From Salegentibacter sp. (GTDB lineage: Bacteria > Bacteroidota > Bacteroidia > Flavobacteriales > Flavobacteriaceae), in the NCBI GenBank assembly GCA_017795085.1, contig CP051246.1, positions 4,652,514-4,716,513 of the forward strand: a DNA stretch of 64,000 bases. The letters run 5' to 3'. The position numbers and the translations under genes are program-made. Positions within the stretch are counted from its first letter, which is position 1. Every line of letters begins with the position of its first letter. Below the pieces are notes generated by a model. The model was not told where the DNA came from. It searched no databases and worked only from the letters and a program-made list of their open reading frames with translations. Positions 17,636-26,676 of this stretch are shown one piece after another.

Positions 17636-18768
17636 ATGATACGATATACCGTTAAGCTTAGCCAAGAAGAAGTAAACGCGCTGATGGCAATAATCAACAA
17701 AGGTTCGCACACTACGCAGAAGTTCCGTGCCGCCTACATTTTATTGAATTGCGATGAAGGCGATTATTCTGAAAAGGTGACCAATGAACAAATCAGCAAA
17801 GTCTTGAAGGTCGGTATGCGCACTATAGACCGTGTGAAGAAAAAATTTGTGGAAGAAGGTTTTGAAGCAGTACTTGAGCGCCGCCCGAGTAGCCGTGCCT
17901 ATGAAAAGAAAATAGATGGCGATGTGGAGGCGAAACTGGTCCAGCTTTGTTGTAGCGAACCACCTCCGGGTTTTGCCAAATGGTCATTGAGGTTATTGGC
18001 AGACAAGATGGTGGAGTTGGAATATGTACCGGCCATCTCCCACGTTTCGGTAGGGAAGGTTTTAAAAAAAACGAACTTAAGCCTTGGAAAGTAAAGGGCT
18101 GGGTGATACCGCCAGAAAGCAACGCCGAGTTCGTTGCGAACATGGAACAGGTGCTGGATGTTTACAAAAGGCCCTACGATAAGCAAAACCCCGTGGTCTG
18201 CATGGATGAGTCCCCAAAACAATTGATCTCGGCAGGCCAAATTTCCATTCCAATGAAAGCAGGACAGGAAGCCCGTGTGGATTATGAATATGTAAGGCAT
18301 GGGATGGTCAATATATTCATGGCCAACGAACCCTTGAAAGGAAAGCGCTTGGTAGAGGTAACGAAGTTCAAGAAGAAAAAAGACTGGGCAAAATTCATCA
18401 AAAGGCTGGCGGACGAGCAATATCCAGATGCAGATAAAATAACACTTGTGATGGACAATTTCAATACACATACAGCTTCCGCCTTTTATGAAACTTTCGA
18501 ACCGGGAGAGGCCAAAAGGTTATGGGACAGGTTTGAATTTGTATTCACGCCCAAACACGGAAGTTGGTTGAACATGGCAGAGATAGAACTGCATGTTTTG
18601 AATGCGCAGTGCCTTAACAGGCACATATCCACAATGGATGAAATAAAAAAAGAGGTGAATGCTTGGCAGGATAGCCGTAACAATAAAGGGGGGGCGATAA
18701 ATTGGCAGTTCACACCCAAGGATTCAAGAATAAAACTAAAAAGACTTTATCCGTCAATTAATGATTAA
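17636..18768 (+). CDS. IS630-family DDE transposase, expressed by -1 frameshift
   Basis: Frame A (17636-18094) encodes a helix-turn-helix N-terminus (VTNEQISKVLKVGMRTIDRV). The catalytic part is in the -1 frame (entered near 18064, ending 18768). Joining them at the slippery site gives a 377-residue protein with Asp191 (MDESP), Asp274 (MDNFNTH) and Glu316 (SWLNMAE), the complete DDE triad. Homologous IS630 proteins read KxLKKNELKPW across the junction, exactly what the shifted reading gives. Frame A alone would stop 30 bp later and yield a 152-residue DNA-binding fragment, a possible inhibitor. Confidence 0.9.
18061..18071 (+). other. Programmed -1 ribosomal frameshift site
   Basis: The bases T TTA AAA AAA A are read in frame A as codons TTA AAA AAA. 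T_TTA_AAA is a canonical X_XXY_YYZ slippery heptamer, followed immediately by a second possible one, A_AAA_AAA. A -1 slip here joins the helix-turn-helix and DDE parts of the transposase. Confidence 0.8.
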
Positions 18769-18815
18769 CATAACACTAGTATGCTTTTGTTGATTAGGGT
18801 TTTTTAACCCCAATA

Positions 18816-18839
18816 ATCTATTGCTGATTTACAATAGAT
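18816..18839 (-). terminator. Possible terminator hairpin downstream of the lipoprotein gene
   Basis: ATCTATTG (18816-18823) and CAATAGAT (18832-18839) form an 8-bp stem with an 8-base loop about 26 bp beyond the minus-strand lipoprotein stop. No clear T-run follows on that strand, so termination is uncertain. Confidence 0.35.
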
Positions 18840-18864
18840 ATTATCACGGTATGATTTTCTCATT

Positions 18865-19422
18865 TTAATCCCAATAAACCATAAAGTATTTAATTTTTGC
18901 ATCATCGGGTATTTGAGAAGCCCTGATGCGGCTATCGGTATCATAGCGTAGATTAGAAGGTAATTCTTGTTTGTCTATAGTAATATAAATATTGACATCT
19001 TCCAGGAAAATTACTGCTGCATTTAATGTATTTTCAATACGGGAGATACTATAATTTTCAACAATATCTTTAAAAGTGCTATTAGTTGAGAGCCCTTTTT
19101 TGGTTTGGTAGCGGGAATCTAAAACCCTAATGTAACCAATGGTACTTGTAGAATCAAATTCCTGAAGCGGTTCAAGCCTAAGCAGGGGAGTACCACCTTT
19201 TTCAAAAACACGAATTTCATCAGTAGCGCGTAATTCTTGATTGCCACTGGTTTCCCTTACCAGGGAATCATTTGAAAAAACCGAATCCAATTGATTAATT
19301 GTAAGCTCTTTTTTTATAGTACCTACCTGATCTTTTGTAATTAGAAAAGGATCGTTTTTATCGCTTTGACAGGCGGTAAAACCTAAAGCTAAAACAGGAA
19401 TTAAAAGGAATTGTACTTTCAT
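18865..19422 (-). CDS. Hypothetical lipoprotein
   Basis: A 185-residue protein I cannot place in a named family. The N-terminus has a short hydrophobic signal and the lipobox LGFTAC, with Cys18 as the lipidation site, followed by polar residues (QSDKNDP), so export and lipid anchoring are likely. The mature part is mixed alpha/beta in appearance without known motifs. It follows the HerA-like ATPase gene by 10 bp on the same strand and is probably co-transcribed with it; whether they work together cannot be told. Confidence 0.75.
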   Translation of the reverse strand: MKVQFLLIPVLALGFTACQSDKNDPFLITKDQVGTIKKELTINQLDSVFSNDSLVRETSGNQELRATDEIRVFEKGGTPLLRLEPLQEFDSTSTIGYIRVLDSRYQTKKGLSTNSTFKDIVENYSISRIENTLNAAVIFLEDVNIYITIDKQELPSNLRYDTDSRIRASQIPDDAKIKYFMVYWD

Positions 19423-19432
19423 TTATCAAGTA

Positions 19433-20971
19433 TTATTTCATTAATTTATTTAGGATGCCCATCACTCCTCTAATAAAGGTAGCGCTGGTTAAAACTTTTA
19501 TAATTTTTCCTTCTGTGTTATTGCCTCTTGCCGTACCCCTGGCTCGTCCTGAACTTTTTTTGTTTCGTTTCTGCTCATCTTCTTTTGCTTTTTTACGGGC
19601 TTTTTCGGCTTCAGCAATTTCAATTTTTTTATTCAGTAATTCATAGGCACTTTCGCGATCTATAGTTTTGTTATATTTCCTGCGAAGTTGGGAATTACTT
19701 ATCAAATCTCGCAATTCTTCTTCTGTTAAAATATCCATTCGGCTCATAGGAGCGCGTAAAAGAGTGGATGCCAGTGGACCCGGGCGGCCTTTTTCGTCTA
19801 AAGCCGAAACCAGGGCTTCTCCTATACCTAACGAGGTTAGTTCGTTTTTGGTATCGTAAAATTCAGAAATTGGATAGTTTTCGGCGGTGAGTTTAATGGC
19901 TTTTCGGTCTTTGGCGGTAAATGCCCGAAGCGCATGCTGAATTTTAAGTCCGAGTTGCCCCAATACTTCAGAAGGTACATCGGCAGGGTTTTGCGTTACA
20001 AAGAATAGACCTACGCCTTTTGAACGGATAAGTTTGACGATGCTTTCAATTTGATCAAGTAAAGCATCAGAAGCTTCTTTAAAAATTAAATGGGCTTCAT
20101 CAATAAATAAAACCAGTTTTGGTTTATCGGCATCGCCCTGTTCTGGAAATGTAGTGTAAATTTCAGCTAAAAGGCTTAACATAAAAGTAGAAAACAATGC
20201 AGGTTTATCCTGAATATCGGTAAGCCTGATAATGTTTATTATTCCTTTCTCGTCTTGATCTTTTCGGCATAGGTCATCAACCTCAAAAGAGCGTTCTCCA
20301 AAAAATAATTCGGCGCCCTGTTGTTCCAAACCTACAATTTTTCTCAAAATAGCACCGGTTGAAGCCGAAGATATTCGTCCGTATTCTTTTTCAAAGGCTT
20401 CTTTTCCTTCGCTGGTTGAAAATTGAAGGATTTTTTTTAAATCTTTTAAGTCTAGCAAGGGAAGGTGATGGTCATCGCAATATTTGAAAATTATGGCTAA
20501 AATACCGGCTTGCGTAGGTGTTACATCCAAAATCCGGGAGAGTAGAACTGGGCCAAATTCACTTAGCGTGGCCCTTAGCTTAACACCATTTTGTTCTGAA
20601 ATTGTAAGAAATTCAACCGGGGAATTTTTAGTCTGAAAGGGAAAGCCAATTTTTTCATGACGTTCATCCAGTACTTTTCCACCTTCTGAGGGTTTTGCAA
20701 TCCCGCTCAAGTCGCCTTTTACATCCATGAGTAAAGACGGAACTCCTTTTTGGGAAAGGTTTTCAGCTAAAACCTGAAGGGTTTTGGTCTTTCCAGTTCC
20801 TGTGGCTCCGGCTATAAGTCCGTGACGGTTTAAGGTTTTTAAAGGAATTTTAACTGCGGCTTCTTTATGCGCTTGCCGGTTTAGCATCCCCGCCCCCAAA
20901 TGAATGAATTCTCCTTTTGGCCGGTAGCCTTCTTGAATGTGTTTGATGAAATTTTCTACTTGCTGCTCCAC
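19433..20971 (-). CDS. HerA-like / DUF853 family ATPase (YjgR type)
   Basis: A 512-residue cytoplasmic P-loop ATPase of the HerA/FtsK superfamily, close to the DUF853 group represented by E. coli YjgR. Walker A is GATGTGKTKT (about residues 54-63) and Walker B is LVLFIDEAHLIF; the VTQNPADVP segment matches the sensor region of the family. The C-terminal 60 residues are highly basic (KARKKAKEDEQKRNKK), possibly for nucleic-acid binding. No nuclease such as NurA is adjacent, so a HerA-NurA repair unit is not supported. The start is GTG at 20971 (MEQQVENF); no ATG lies nearby in frame. Confidence 0.85.
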   Translation of the reverse strand: MEQQVENFIKHIQEGYRPKGEFIHLGAGMLNRQAHKEAAVKIPLKTLNRHGLIAGATGTGKTKTLQVLAENLSQKGVPSLLMDVKGDLSGIAKPSEGGKVLDERHEKIGFPFQTKNSPVEFLTISEQNGVKLRATLSEFGPVLLSRILDVTPTQAGILAIIFKYCDDHHLPLLDLKDLKKILQFSTSEGKEAFEKEYGRISSASTGAILRKIVGLEQQGAELFFGERSFEVDDLCRKDQDEKGIINIIRLTDIQDKPALFSTFMLSLLAEIYTTFPEQGDADKPKLVLFIDEAHLIFKEASDALLDQIESIVKLIRSKGVGLFFVTQNPADVPSEVLGQLGLKIQHALRAFTAKDRKAIKLTAENYPISEFYDTKNELTSLGIGEALVSALDEKGRPGPLASTLLRAPMSRMDILTEEELRDLISNSQLRRKYNKTIDRESAYELLNKKIEIAEAEKARKKAKEDEQKRNKKSSGRARGTARGNNTEGKIIKVLTSATFIRGVMGILNKLMK

Positions 20972-21022
20972 TTTTTATTTTTTATAAAAATAGGAATTGT
21001 ATGGCAAAACCTTATGAAAAAA

Positions 21023-22072
21023 TTAGCGCACGGCGGGATTTTGCAGCTGAATAGTTCCGGTATCAGCATCTATTTCGGCTTTTATTCCGTTGGGAAGCAT
21101 TGCGTTATTATCAACATGACCTATCATTGCTCCGGAATAAGCAGGGATGCCAAGGGGTTTGATATAATAATCTATAACCTCTTCCAGACTAAGTGAGCCG
21201 TACCCGCTGCCGGGTTTGCAATTGGTACATTTTCCAAAAATAAAACCACTAATCTGTTCAAAAACACCACCAAGGTATAGTTGGGACATCATTCGGTCTA
21301 CGGCGTAAATTTGTTCGCCAACATCTTCCAAATATAAAATTTTCCCTTGCCAGTTTTCCGGGAAATAGGGTGATCCCATTATTCCTGTGAGTACGGAAAG
21401 ATTTCCGCCCAATAACTCACCGCTGGTTTTTCCGGGGGTAATGGTTCGGATACGATTTTTGGTTTGTGTAAGCTCATCGCCTTTATCTTTTGGGTTTTCA
21501 TAAAAGACAGCCTTTTTTTCAAAAAGCAGTTCTTTTAAATATTTTGTGCTGAAAGAATTCCAGGTAGAAACAGCTATCGGGCCGTGAAAAGTGGTTAGCC
21601 CGGTTTTTTGATAAATAGCACTATGAAGCGCGGTAATATCACTGTAGCCAATAAAAATTTTAGGGTTTTTAGTTATAAGGTCATAATTGATTTTGTCAAG
21701 TATCCTTGCCGCTCCCGAACCGCCCCGAAGGGCAATTATCGCATCGATTTCAGGATTGCGGAACATAGCGTTGAATTCTTCGGCACGTTCTTTATCGGTA
21801 CCGGCCAGGTGGCCATAGCGGCTTTTTGCAAACTCTCCGAATTTTACCTTTAAACCCAAAGCCTCAAATGATTCTTTTGCAATTTCATAAGGTTCAGTTT
21901 CAAAAATAGCACTAGACGGACTAACAATACCAATAGTGTCGCCTTCTTTTAAGGCTTTGGGACGTATGTTTTCTTTAAAAAAGGATTGTGACTGATTTTT
22001 TTCAGAAAAACTACTTAAGGATAGTGCCAAGCCACTCAGGCCTATATTTTGAACAAACTTTCTTCTTTGCAT
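21023..22072 (-). CDS. S66-family LD-carboxypeptidase with twin-arginine signal
   Basis: Serine peptidase of the LdcA/MccF family, 349 residues. LdcA removes the terminal D-alanine from muramoyl tetrapeptides; MccF-type members cleave other amide bonds. Ser144 in GYSDIT, Glu249 in YLEDVGEQ and His319 in GHVDNN have the spacing of the S66 Ser-Glu-His triad. Unlike cytoplasmic E. coli LdcA it begins MQRRKFVQNIGLSGLALSLS, a twin-arginine-like export signal, so it probably acts in the periplasm. It lies next to a PBP4-like carboxypeptidase on the same strand and head-to-head, across that gene, with a SusCD/amidase/M14 operon. Confidence 0.88.
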   Translation of the reverse strand: MQRRKFVQNIGLSGLALSLSSFSEKNQSQSFFKENIRPKALKEGDTIGIVSPSSAIFETEPYEIAKESFEALGLKVKFGEFAKSRYGHLAGTDKERAEEFNAMFRNPEIDAIIALRGGSGAARILDKINYDLITKNPKIFIGYSDITALHSAIYQKTGLTTFHGPIAVSTWNSFSTKYLKELLFEKKAVFYENPKDKGDELTQTKNRIRTITPGKTSGELLGGNLSVLTGIMGSPYFPENWQGKILYLEDVGEQIYAVDRMMSQLYLGGVFEQISGFIFGKCTNCKPGSGYGSLSLEEVIDYYIKPLGIPAYSGAMIGHVDNNAMLPNGIKAEIDADTGTIQLQNPAVR

Positions 22073-22095
22073 AGTGAGGAGTTTAAAATTGAAAA

Positions 22096-23394
22096 TTAAT
22101 AATTGTCGCGAATTTTTAGCAATATATTTTCCATTCCTTGTTTTAATCCTGAAGTGGGTACCGTGTAATTGCTGTTCATAAAACTAAAAATCAAAAGCCG
22201 TCCAGATTTGGTGAGCAGGTAACCACTTAGGCTGTGATTGTTGCGTAAGGTACCGGTTTTTGCAAAAATATAAGGTGCTTCGGCTTTGTAATAATTTTTT
22301 AGGGTTCCTGATTCTCCACCTGTGGCCAGTATATTGAGTAAGCGTTTTTCAGGAACTTCATTTTTAATTTTTTCTAAGAGCTTTACCATTGTTCGCGGTG
22401 TAAACAGGTTATATCGTGAAAGCCCCGAGCCGTCAACCCATTGTGGTTCGTCGGGAAGGTCTTTTAAATGGTTTTTTTTCATATACTTAATGGCGATGTT
22501 AGATTTAAGGCTGTCTTCCAGTTTATTAGCGACCATTAATAAAATCTGTTCAGCAATAAAATTATCACTAACTTTTAACATTCGCTTGTAAATAGAATCG
22601 GTAGGTAGGCTGTATAGCTTTTTATTGAGTTTTGGTGATTTTTTTTGAAAGTGAACCGGTTTGTGCAAGGTGTCGCTAAGCAGTTTTGCAACAATTTCTG
22701 GCGTATAATGATAAGGTACATTTTGGGTGTAGTTTTTATTTTTTTTGAAGTTATGGTGGGTGAAAATATTTGTATTGACTTCACGTTGAACTCTTCCCAT
22801 TATACTGGTATCTTTGGAAATCACAAGTGAATCAGTAAAGATTCGAGGGGAAATTACAGGGGTTTCTTCCCCTTCGGTAAAGCCAAATTCAACAAGATTT
22901 CCGTACATAGGAAAGGGGGTGCGTTCGGCAGAATAATACGCATTATAATCATCCCAGGCCCAGCCGGGCCCCAGATGTTTTTCAGTATACACAGGCTGGA
23001 CCATAACCAAAGTGTCAGATTGGTTTTTAAGAAAATTGAAGACCACAGAATTTTTAAAATTTGGATTGAGAAATGACGGATCTCCTGTGCCGGTAAAAAA
23101 TAGGCTGTCGTTTCTTTGTGTATAACGAAGGGCGGGAACAGAATCGCCTAAAATTTTTAGTCCGGTGTAAAAAGTAAATAATTTAGTGTTTGATGCCGGA
23201 GTAAAATATTTATCGGCATTATGAGAAAACAGCATTTTCTTTTGAGCAGGATCGTAAAGTGAAAATCCGGAAAACCCCTGTTTAAAATAGGATGAGCTTT
23301 GAAAATCTTTTGTGAACTGACGTTCTAATTTGCTAGAAGCACAGGAGGATAAGAATAAAATAATACTTAGCAGGAGAAAATTCCGTAAAACCAT
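22096..23394 (-). CDS. PBP4-type D-alanyl-D-alanine carboxypeptidase (S13), lipoprotein
   Basis: A 432-residue penicillin-binding peptidase of the DacB/PBP4 family, removing or cleaving at the terminal D-Ala of stem peptides. The N-terminal signal ends in the lipobox LFLSSC (Cys18). Active-site motifs are Ser68-Asn-Thr-Lys71, SDN near residue 277 and KTGTL near residue 381. The long insertion typical of PBP4 between the first two motifs is present. It is transcribed divergently from the SusC gene at 23571 and just upstream of the S66 LD-carboxypeptidase (23 bp). Confidence 0.9.
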   Translation of the reverse strand: MVLRNFLLLSIILFLSSCASSKLERQFTKDFQSSSYFKQGFSGFSLYDPAQKKMLFSHNADKYFTPASNTKLFTFYTGLKILGDSVPALRYTQRNDSLFFTGTGDPSFLNPNFKNSVVFNFLKNQSDTLVMVQPVYTEKHLGPGWAWDDYNAYYSAERTPFPMYGNLVEFGFTEGEETPVISPRIFTDSLVISKDTSIMGRVQREVNTNIFTHHNFKKNKNYTQNVPYHYTPEIVAKLLSDTLHKPVHFQKKSPKLNKKLYSLPTDSIYKRMLKVSDNFIAEQILLMVANKLEDSLKSNIAIKYMKKNHLKDLPDEPQWVDGSGLSRYNLFTPRTMVKLLEKIKNEVPEKRLLNILATGGESGTLKNYYKAEAPYIFAKTGTLRNNHSLSGYLLTKSGRLLIFSFMNSNYTVPTSGLKQGMENILLKIRDNY

Positions 23395-23570
23395 TTTTTA
23401 TAATTTATAAATTAAGAATGAAGACCTTTAATAATTAAAAAAATTGCTTTTCAAATATAGCTTATCTGAAATATTAATAAAACATTATTTTTTAGAGGAA
23501 GTAATGTGTTGAATACCTGTTTAATTCTATATATTTAACTTTTATTAGCAAAACTCTAACACAAAAAGGA

Positions 23571-26500
23571 ATGAAAAACAAAATTTCACTAATAGCCTTT
23601 TTGGCTATTTTTCAGATTACAACTTTGTTTGCTCAGGAGAGAACCATTACCGGTCAGGTGACCATTGAAAGTGATGGTATGCCTCTTCCCGGCGTTAATA
23701 TAGTTGTAAAGGGAACCAATCAGGGAGCGGTAACCGATATGGATGGTAATTATTCTATTGAAGCTTCCGATGGTGATGTACTGGTGTTTTCGTCTATTGG
23801 TTTTGAAACACGCGAAATTGAGGTTTCGGGGGATTCAGAAATCAATATAACGTTAACCGAAGACCTTGAAGGTCTTGACGAGGTTGTGGTAACTTCATTT
23901 GGTATCGAAAGAGAGAAAAAAGCATTGGGATATGCAGTGCAGGAAATTCAGGGGGAAGATATTACCCAGACCAAGCAGCCCAATATTGTAAATGCGTTAC
24001 AGGGGCAAACTGCCGGGGTGCAAATTACCAATTCTGGTGGGGCGCCCGGCCAATCGGCTCGTATTATTATTCGTGGGGTAAATTCGTTAGACCCTGGTGC
24101 CGATAACCAGCCTTTGTTTGTGATTGACGGAGTGCCAATAGATAACTCTACCACAGAATCGGGATCGGGGAATACGCCTCGTGGATTGTCAAATCGGGCT
24201 GCCGATATTAACCCGAATGATATTGCTTCTATGAACGTGCTAAAAGGTGCGGCAGCAACTGCACTTTATGGGGTGCGTGCTGCTAATGGGGCAGTTATTA
24301 TTACAACCAAAAAAGGTAAAGCCGGTGATGTGCAGATTAACTTGAGCAGTAGTATTGGTTTTGAAGAAGTAAATCAATATCCAAAAATTCAGGACACCTA
24401 TGGACAAGGATTTGGAGGAGAATATGACCCGAACTCGTTTTGGCCAAATTGGGGTCCTTCTATTGATGAAATAAGGGAAATTGATCCTGATGCGGAAATC
24501 AATAATATTTGGAAAGATGCGATGCGTACAGGAGTGCAGTTTGATAATTCCTTTAATATTTCTGGTGGAAATGAAAAAGCTAATTTTTACGCTTCTGTAA
24601 GTAATCTTGATCAGGAAGGTATTATTCCATTTAGTGAATGGGGTAGAACTTCAGCAAGATTAAATGGAGAGCTTATATTTAGTGACCAGTTTAAGGTAGC
24701 CGGCAATATGAATTACGCAATTTCAGGGGGTAATCGTGTGCCGCACGACCGGTTTATGGAACGTTTGGTTTATAATACACCTATGCAGGATATTAATGAC
24801 TACATTAATGAAGATGGAACAATGAAGAGTATTGGGACTAATACCAATCCTATCTATGATGCTCGTTTTAGCACTTTTGAAGATGAAGTAAACCGTATAA
24901 CCGGTAATCTGAAGTTTACCTACAGTCCTTTTGAATGGATGGATGTAAACTACCTTATTGGGACAGACTATTATACCGATTCCCGTACTGAAATCACTCC
25001 AGGGCCACTTGGAATTGAAGGAGAAGTGCCTTTGGATTCTCAGGGTTTTATAACCGAAACCCGTATAAGTAGCAGGGATATTAACTCTAACCTGTTTGTT
25101 ACTTTAAATAAAAGCTGGACTGATAAACTTAATACCACGCTACGAATAGGTAACGATATTTTTGAAAGAGATTACGAACGTGTAGATGCCACAGGAACTG
25201 AATTTGTAATTCCACAGTTTTATGATTTAAGTTATACTAGCCAGTTATCAAATTCTCAAGACAAAAGAAAACGTAGGTTAGTAGGGCTTTATGGAGATTT
25301 ATTGGTAGATTATGACAGTATGTTGTTTTTAAATATAACAGCACGAAACGACTGGACTTCAACCTTACCAATTGGAAATAACTCATTTTTCTATCCTTCC
25401 GTGAATTTAGGATGGGTATTTACCGAGGCGGTGGAAGTTCCTGACTTTTTATCTTATGGTAAATTAAGAGGGTCTTATGCCGAGGTAGGTAAGGATACCG
25501 ACCCTTATAAAATTGGGCAAACCTATACTGCCCCTTCTGTATACCCGTTAGGAGGTCAGGTTGGATTTACCCGATTTGAAGAGTATGGAGATTTAGGACT
25601 ACGGCCCGAGCGAACAACCTCTATAGAGTTTGGTACTGATCTTAGGTTTTTTGAAAATCGTTTAGGTGTAGATTTTACCTGGTATAAATCAAATAGTAAA
25701 GACCAGATTATACCTGTTCCTATTTCTGAAACAACAGGATTCTCTGAATTTATAACCAATGCAGGTGAAATTGAAAATAGCGGTGTTGAATTTATCATTA
25801 CAGGAACCCCTATCCATACTGAAGATTTCAGATGGGATGTAACCTTAAATGCCGCTTATAACCAAAATGAGGTAGTAAGCATTCGTGAAGGAATTGAACA
25901 AATTGAAGTGGGAAGTCAGTTTGGATATGTAGGTAGTACCGTTACCCAACAACTTATTGAAGGTGAAGCCTACGGTAACATTTTTGGTAGTAGTTACGAG
26001 CGCTTTGGAGCCGATGAAAACAGCTTACACTTAAATGAAGATTTACCGCAGGTAATAGGAGAAAATGGTTTTCCTGTTAGAAATGGAGATCAGTTAATTC
26101 TAGGAAACTCCACTCCAAAATGGATTGGAGGTTTAAAAAATGATTTTTCTTACAAAGGTTTTGATCTTTCTTTTCTGATTGATTTCAGGACCGGTGTTGA
26201 GCAATACAATCAGTACGATATGTTCTTTTCGGCCTTTGGTATTGCTGAATATACCTTAGATCGTAATGACACTAAAGTATTTGAAGGCGTATTAGAAGAT
26301 GGTTCACCCAATACACAGCAGGTTTGGCTAGGGCAGGGAGAAGGCCCTGATGGCCGTGACTACGGTGCAGGTTTCTATAGAAATAGTCATCGTACAGTAA
26401 GTGAAAATTTTGTACATGATGCTTCGTTTGTAAAGCTTAGAAACGTTTCATTGGGCTATAACTTTCAGGACGGTATATTAGATGCGATTCCATTTGAGAG

Positions 26501-26666
26501 CGCTCGGATTTCCGTGGCGGCAAATAATATTATACTGTACACACCCTGGGATGGATTTGATCCTGAATCTTTTAGCGCAGGAGCAGGAGGAAACGCCACC
26601 GGATTTTCCGGATTAGGATATCCAGGCGTACAGAGTTTCTTTTTCACCCTTAATTTAGGATTATAA
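23571..26666 (+). CDS. SusC/RagA-family TonB-dependent outer-membrane receptor
   Basis: Outer-membrane transporter of 1031 residues. An N-terminal signal peptide ends at about residue 21 (LFAQ). It is followed by a carboxypeptidase-regulatory-like domain (about 25-105, GVNIVVKGTNQGAVTDMDGNY), the DEVVVTSFG segment, a plug domain (LQGQTAGVQI, IIIRGVNSL) and a large barrel. It has the usual SusC length and forms a pair with the SusD-like lipoprotein 10 bp downstream; such pairs form a lidded uptake complex for oligomers. AAAAAGG is just before the ATG. No sigma/anti-sigma pair or hybrid two-component regulator adjoins it. The neighbouring hydrolases suggest muropeptide or peptide ligands (inference). 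Confidence 0.95.
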   Translation: MKNKISLIAFLAIFQITTLFAQERTITGQVTIESDGMPLPGVNIVVKGTNQGAVTDMDGNYSIEASDGDVLVFSSIGFETREIEVSGDSEINITLTEDLEGLDEVVVTSFGIEREKKALGYAVQEIQGEDITQTKQPNIVNALQGQTAGVQITNSGGAPGQSARIIIRGVNSLDPGADNQPLFVIDGVPIDNSTTESGSGNTPRGLSNRAADINPNDIASMNVLKGAAATALYGVRAANGAVIITTKKGKAGDVQINLSSSIGFEEVNQYPKIQDTYGQGFGGEYDPNSFWPNWGPSIDEIREIDPDAEINNIWKDAMRTGVQFDNSFNISGGNEKANFYASVSNLDQEGIIPFSEWGRTSARLNGELIFSDQFKVAGNMNYAISGGNRVPHDRFMERLVYNTPMQDINDYINEDGTMKSIGTNTNPIYDARFSTFEDEVNRITGNLKFTYSPFEWMDVNYLIGTDYYTDSRTEITPGPLGIEGEVPLDSQGFITETRISSRDINSNLFVTLNKSWTDKLNTTLRIGNDIFERDYERVDATGTEFVIPQFYDLSYTSQLSNSQDKRKRRLVGLYGDLLVDYDSMLFLNITARNDWTSTLPIGNNSFFYPSVNLGWVFTEAVEVPDFLSYGKLRGSYAEVGKDTDPYKIGQTYTAPSVYPLGGQVGFTRFEEYGDLGLRPERTTSIEFGTDLRFFENRLGVDFTWYKSNSKDQIIPVPISETTGFSEFITNAGEIENSGVEFIITGTPIHTEDFRWDVTLNAAYNQNEVVSIREGIEQIEVGSQFGYVGSTVTQQLIEGEAYGNIFGSSYERFGADENSLHLNEDLPQVIGENGFPVRNGDQLILGNSTPKWIGGLKNDFSYKGFDLSFLIDFRTGVEQYNQYDMFFSAFGIAEYTLDRNDTKVFEGVLEDGSPNTQQVWLGQGEGPDGRDYGAGFYRNSHRTVSENFVHDASFVKLRNVSLGYNFQDGILDAIPFESARISVAANNIILYTPWDGFDPESFSAGAGGNATGFSGLGYPGVQSFFFTLNLGL

Positions 26667-26676
26667 AATATTGGAT

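Larger units (their letters stand above)
17570..18776 (+). mobile_element. IS630-type insertion sequence (about 1.2 kb), apparently intact
   Basis: The 1207-bp element has terminal inverted repeats GTGTTAAGTTAA (17570-17581) and TTAACATAACAC (18765-18776), 11 of 12 matching, with weaker similarity further in (a shared GACG block). It is flanked by TA on both sides (17568-17569 and 18777-18778), the target duplication typical of the IS630/Tc1-mariner superfamily. One transposase gene in two overlapping frames fills it, and its stop codon lies inside the right repeat. It landed between the ftsZ terminator and a minus-strand lipoprotein gene, so no gene is visibly broken. Confidence 0.92.

Noticed and set aside
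17636..18768. Transposase considered a pseudogene because of the frame break
   Set aside because: The break is exactly at a T_TTA_AAA / A_AAA_AAA slippery run and all catalytic residues and inverted repeats are intact, so programmed frameshifting explains it better.
19433..20971. HerA-like ATPase considered part of a HerA-based defence or HerA-NurA repair system
   Set aside because: No nuclease, SIR2, DUF4297 or NurA gene is adjacent; the neighbour is a small lipoprotein, and the protein fits the housekeeping DUF853/YjgR group.
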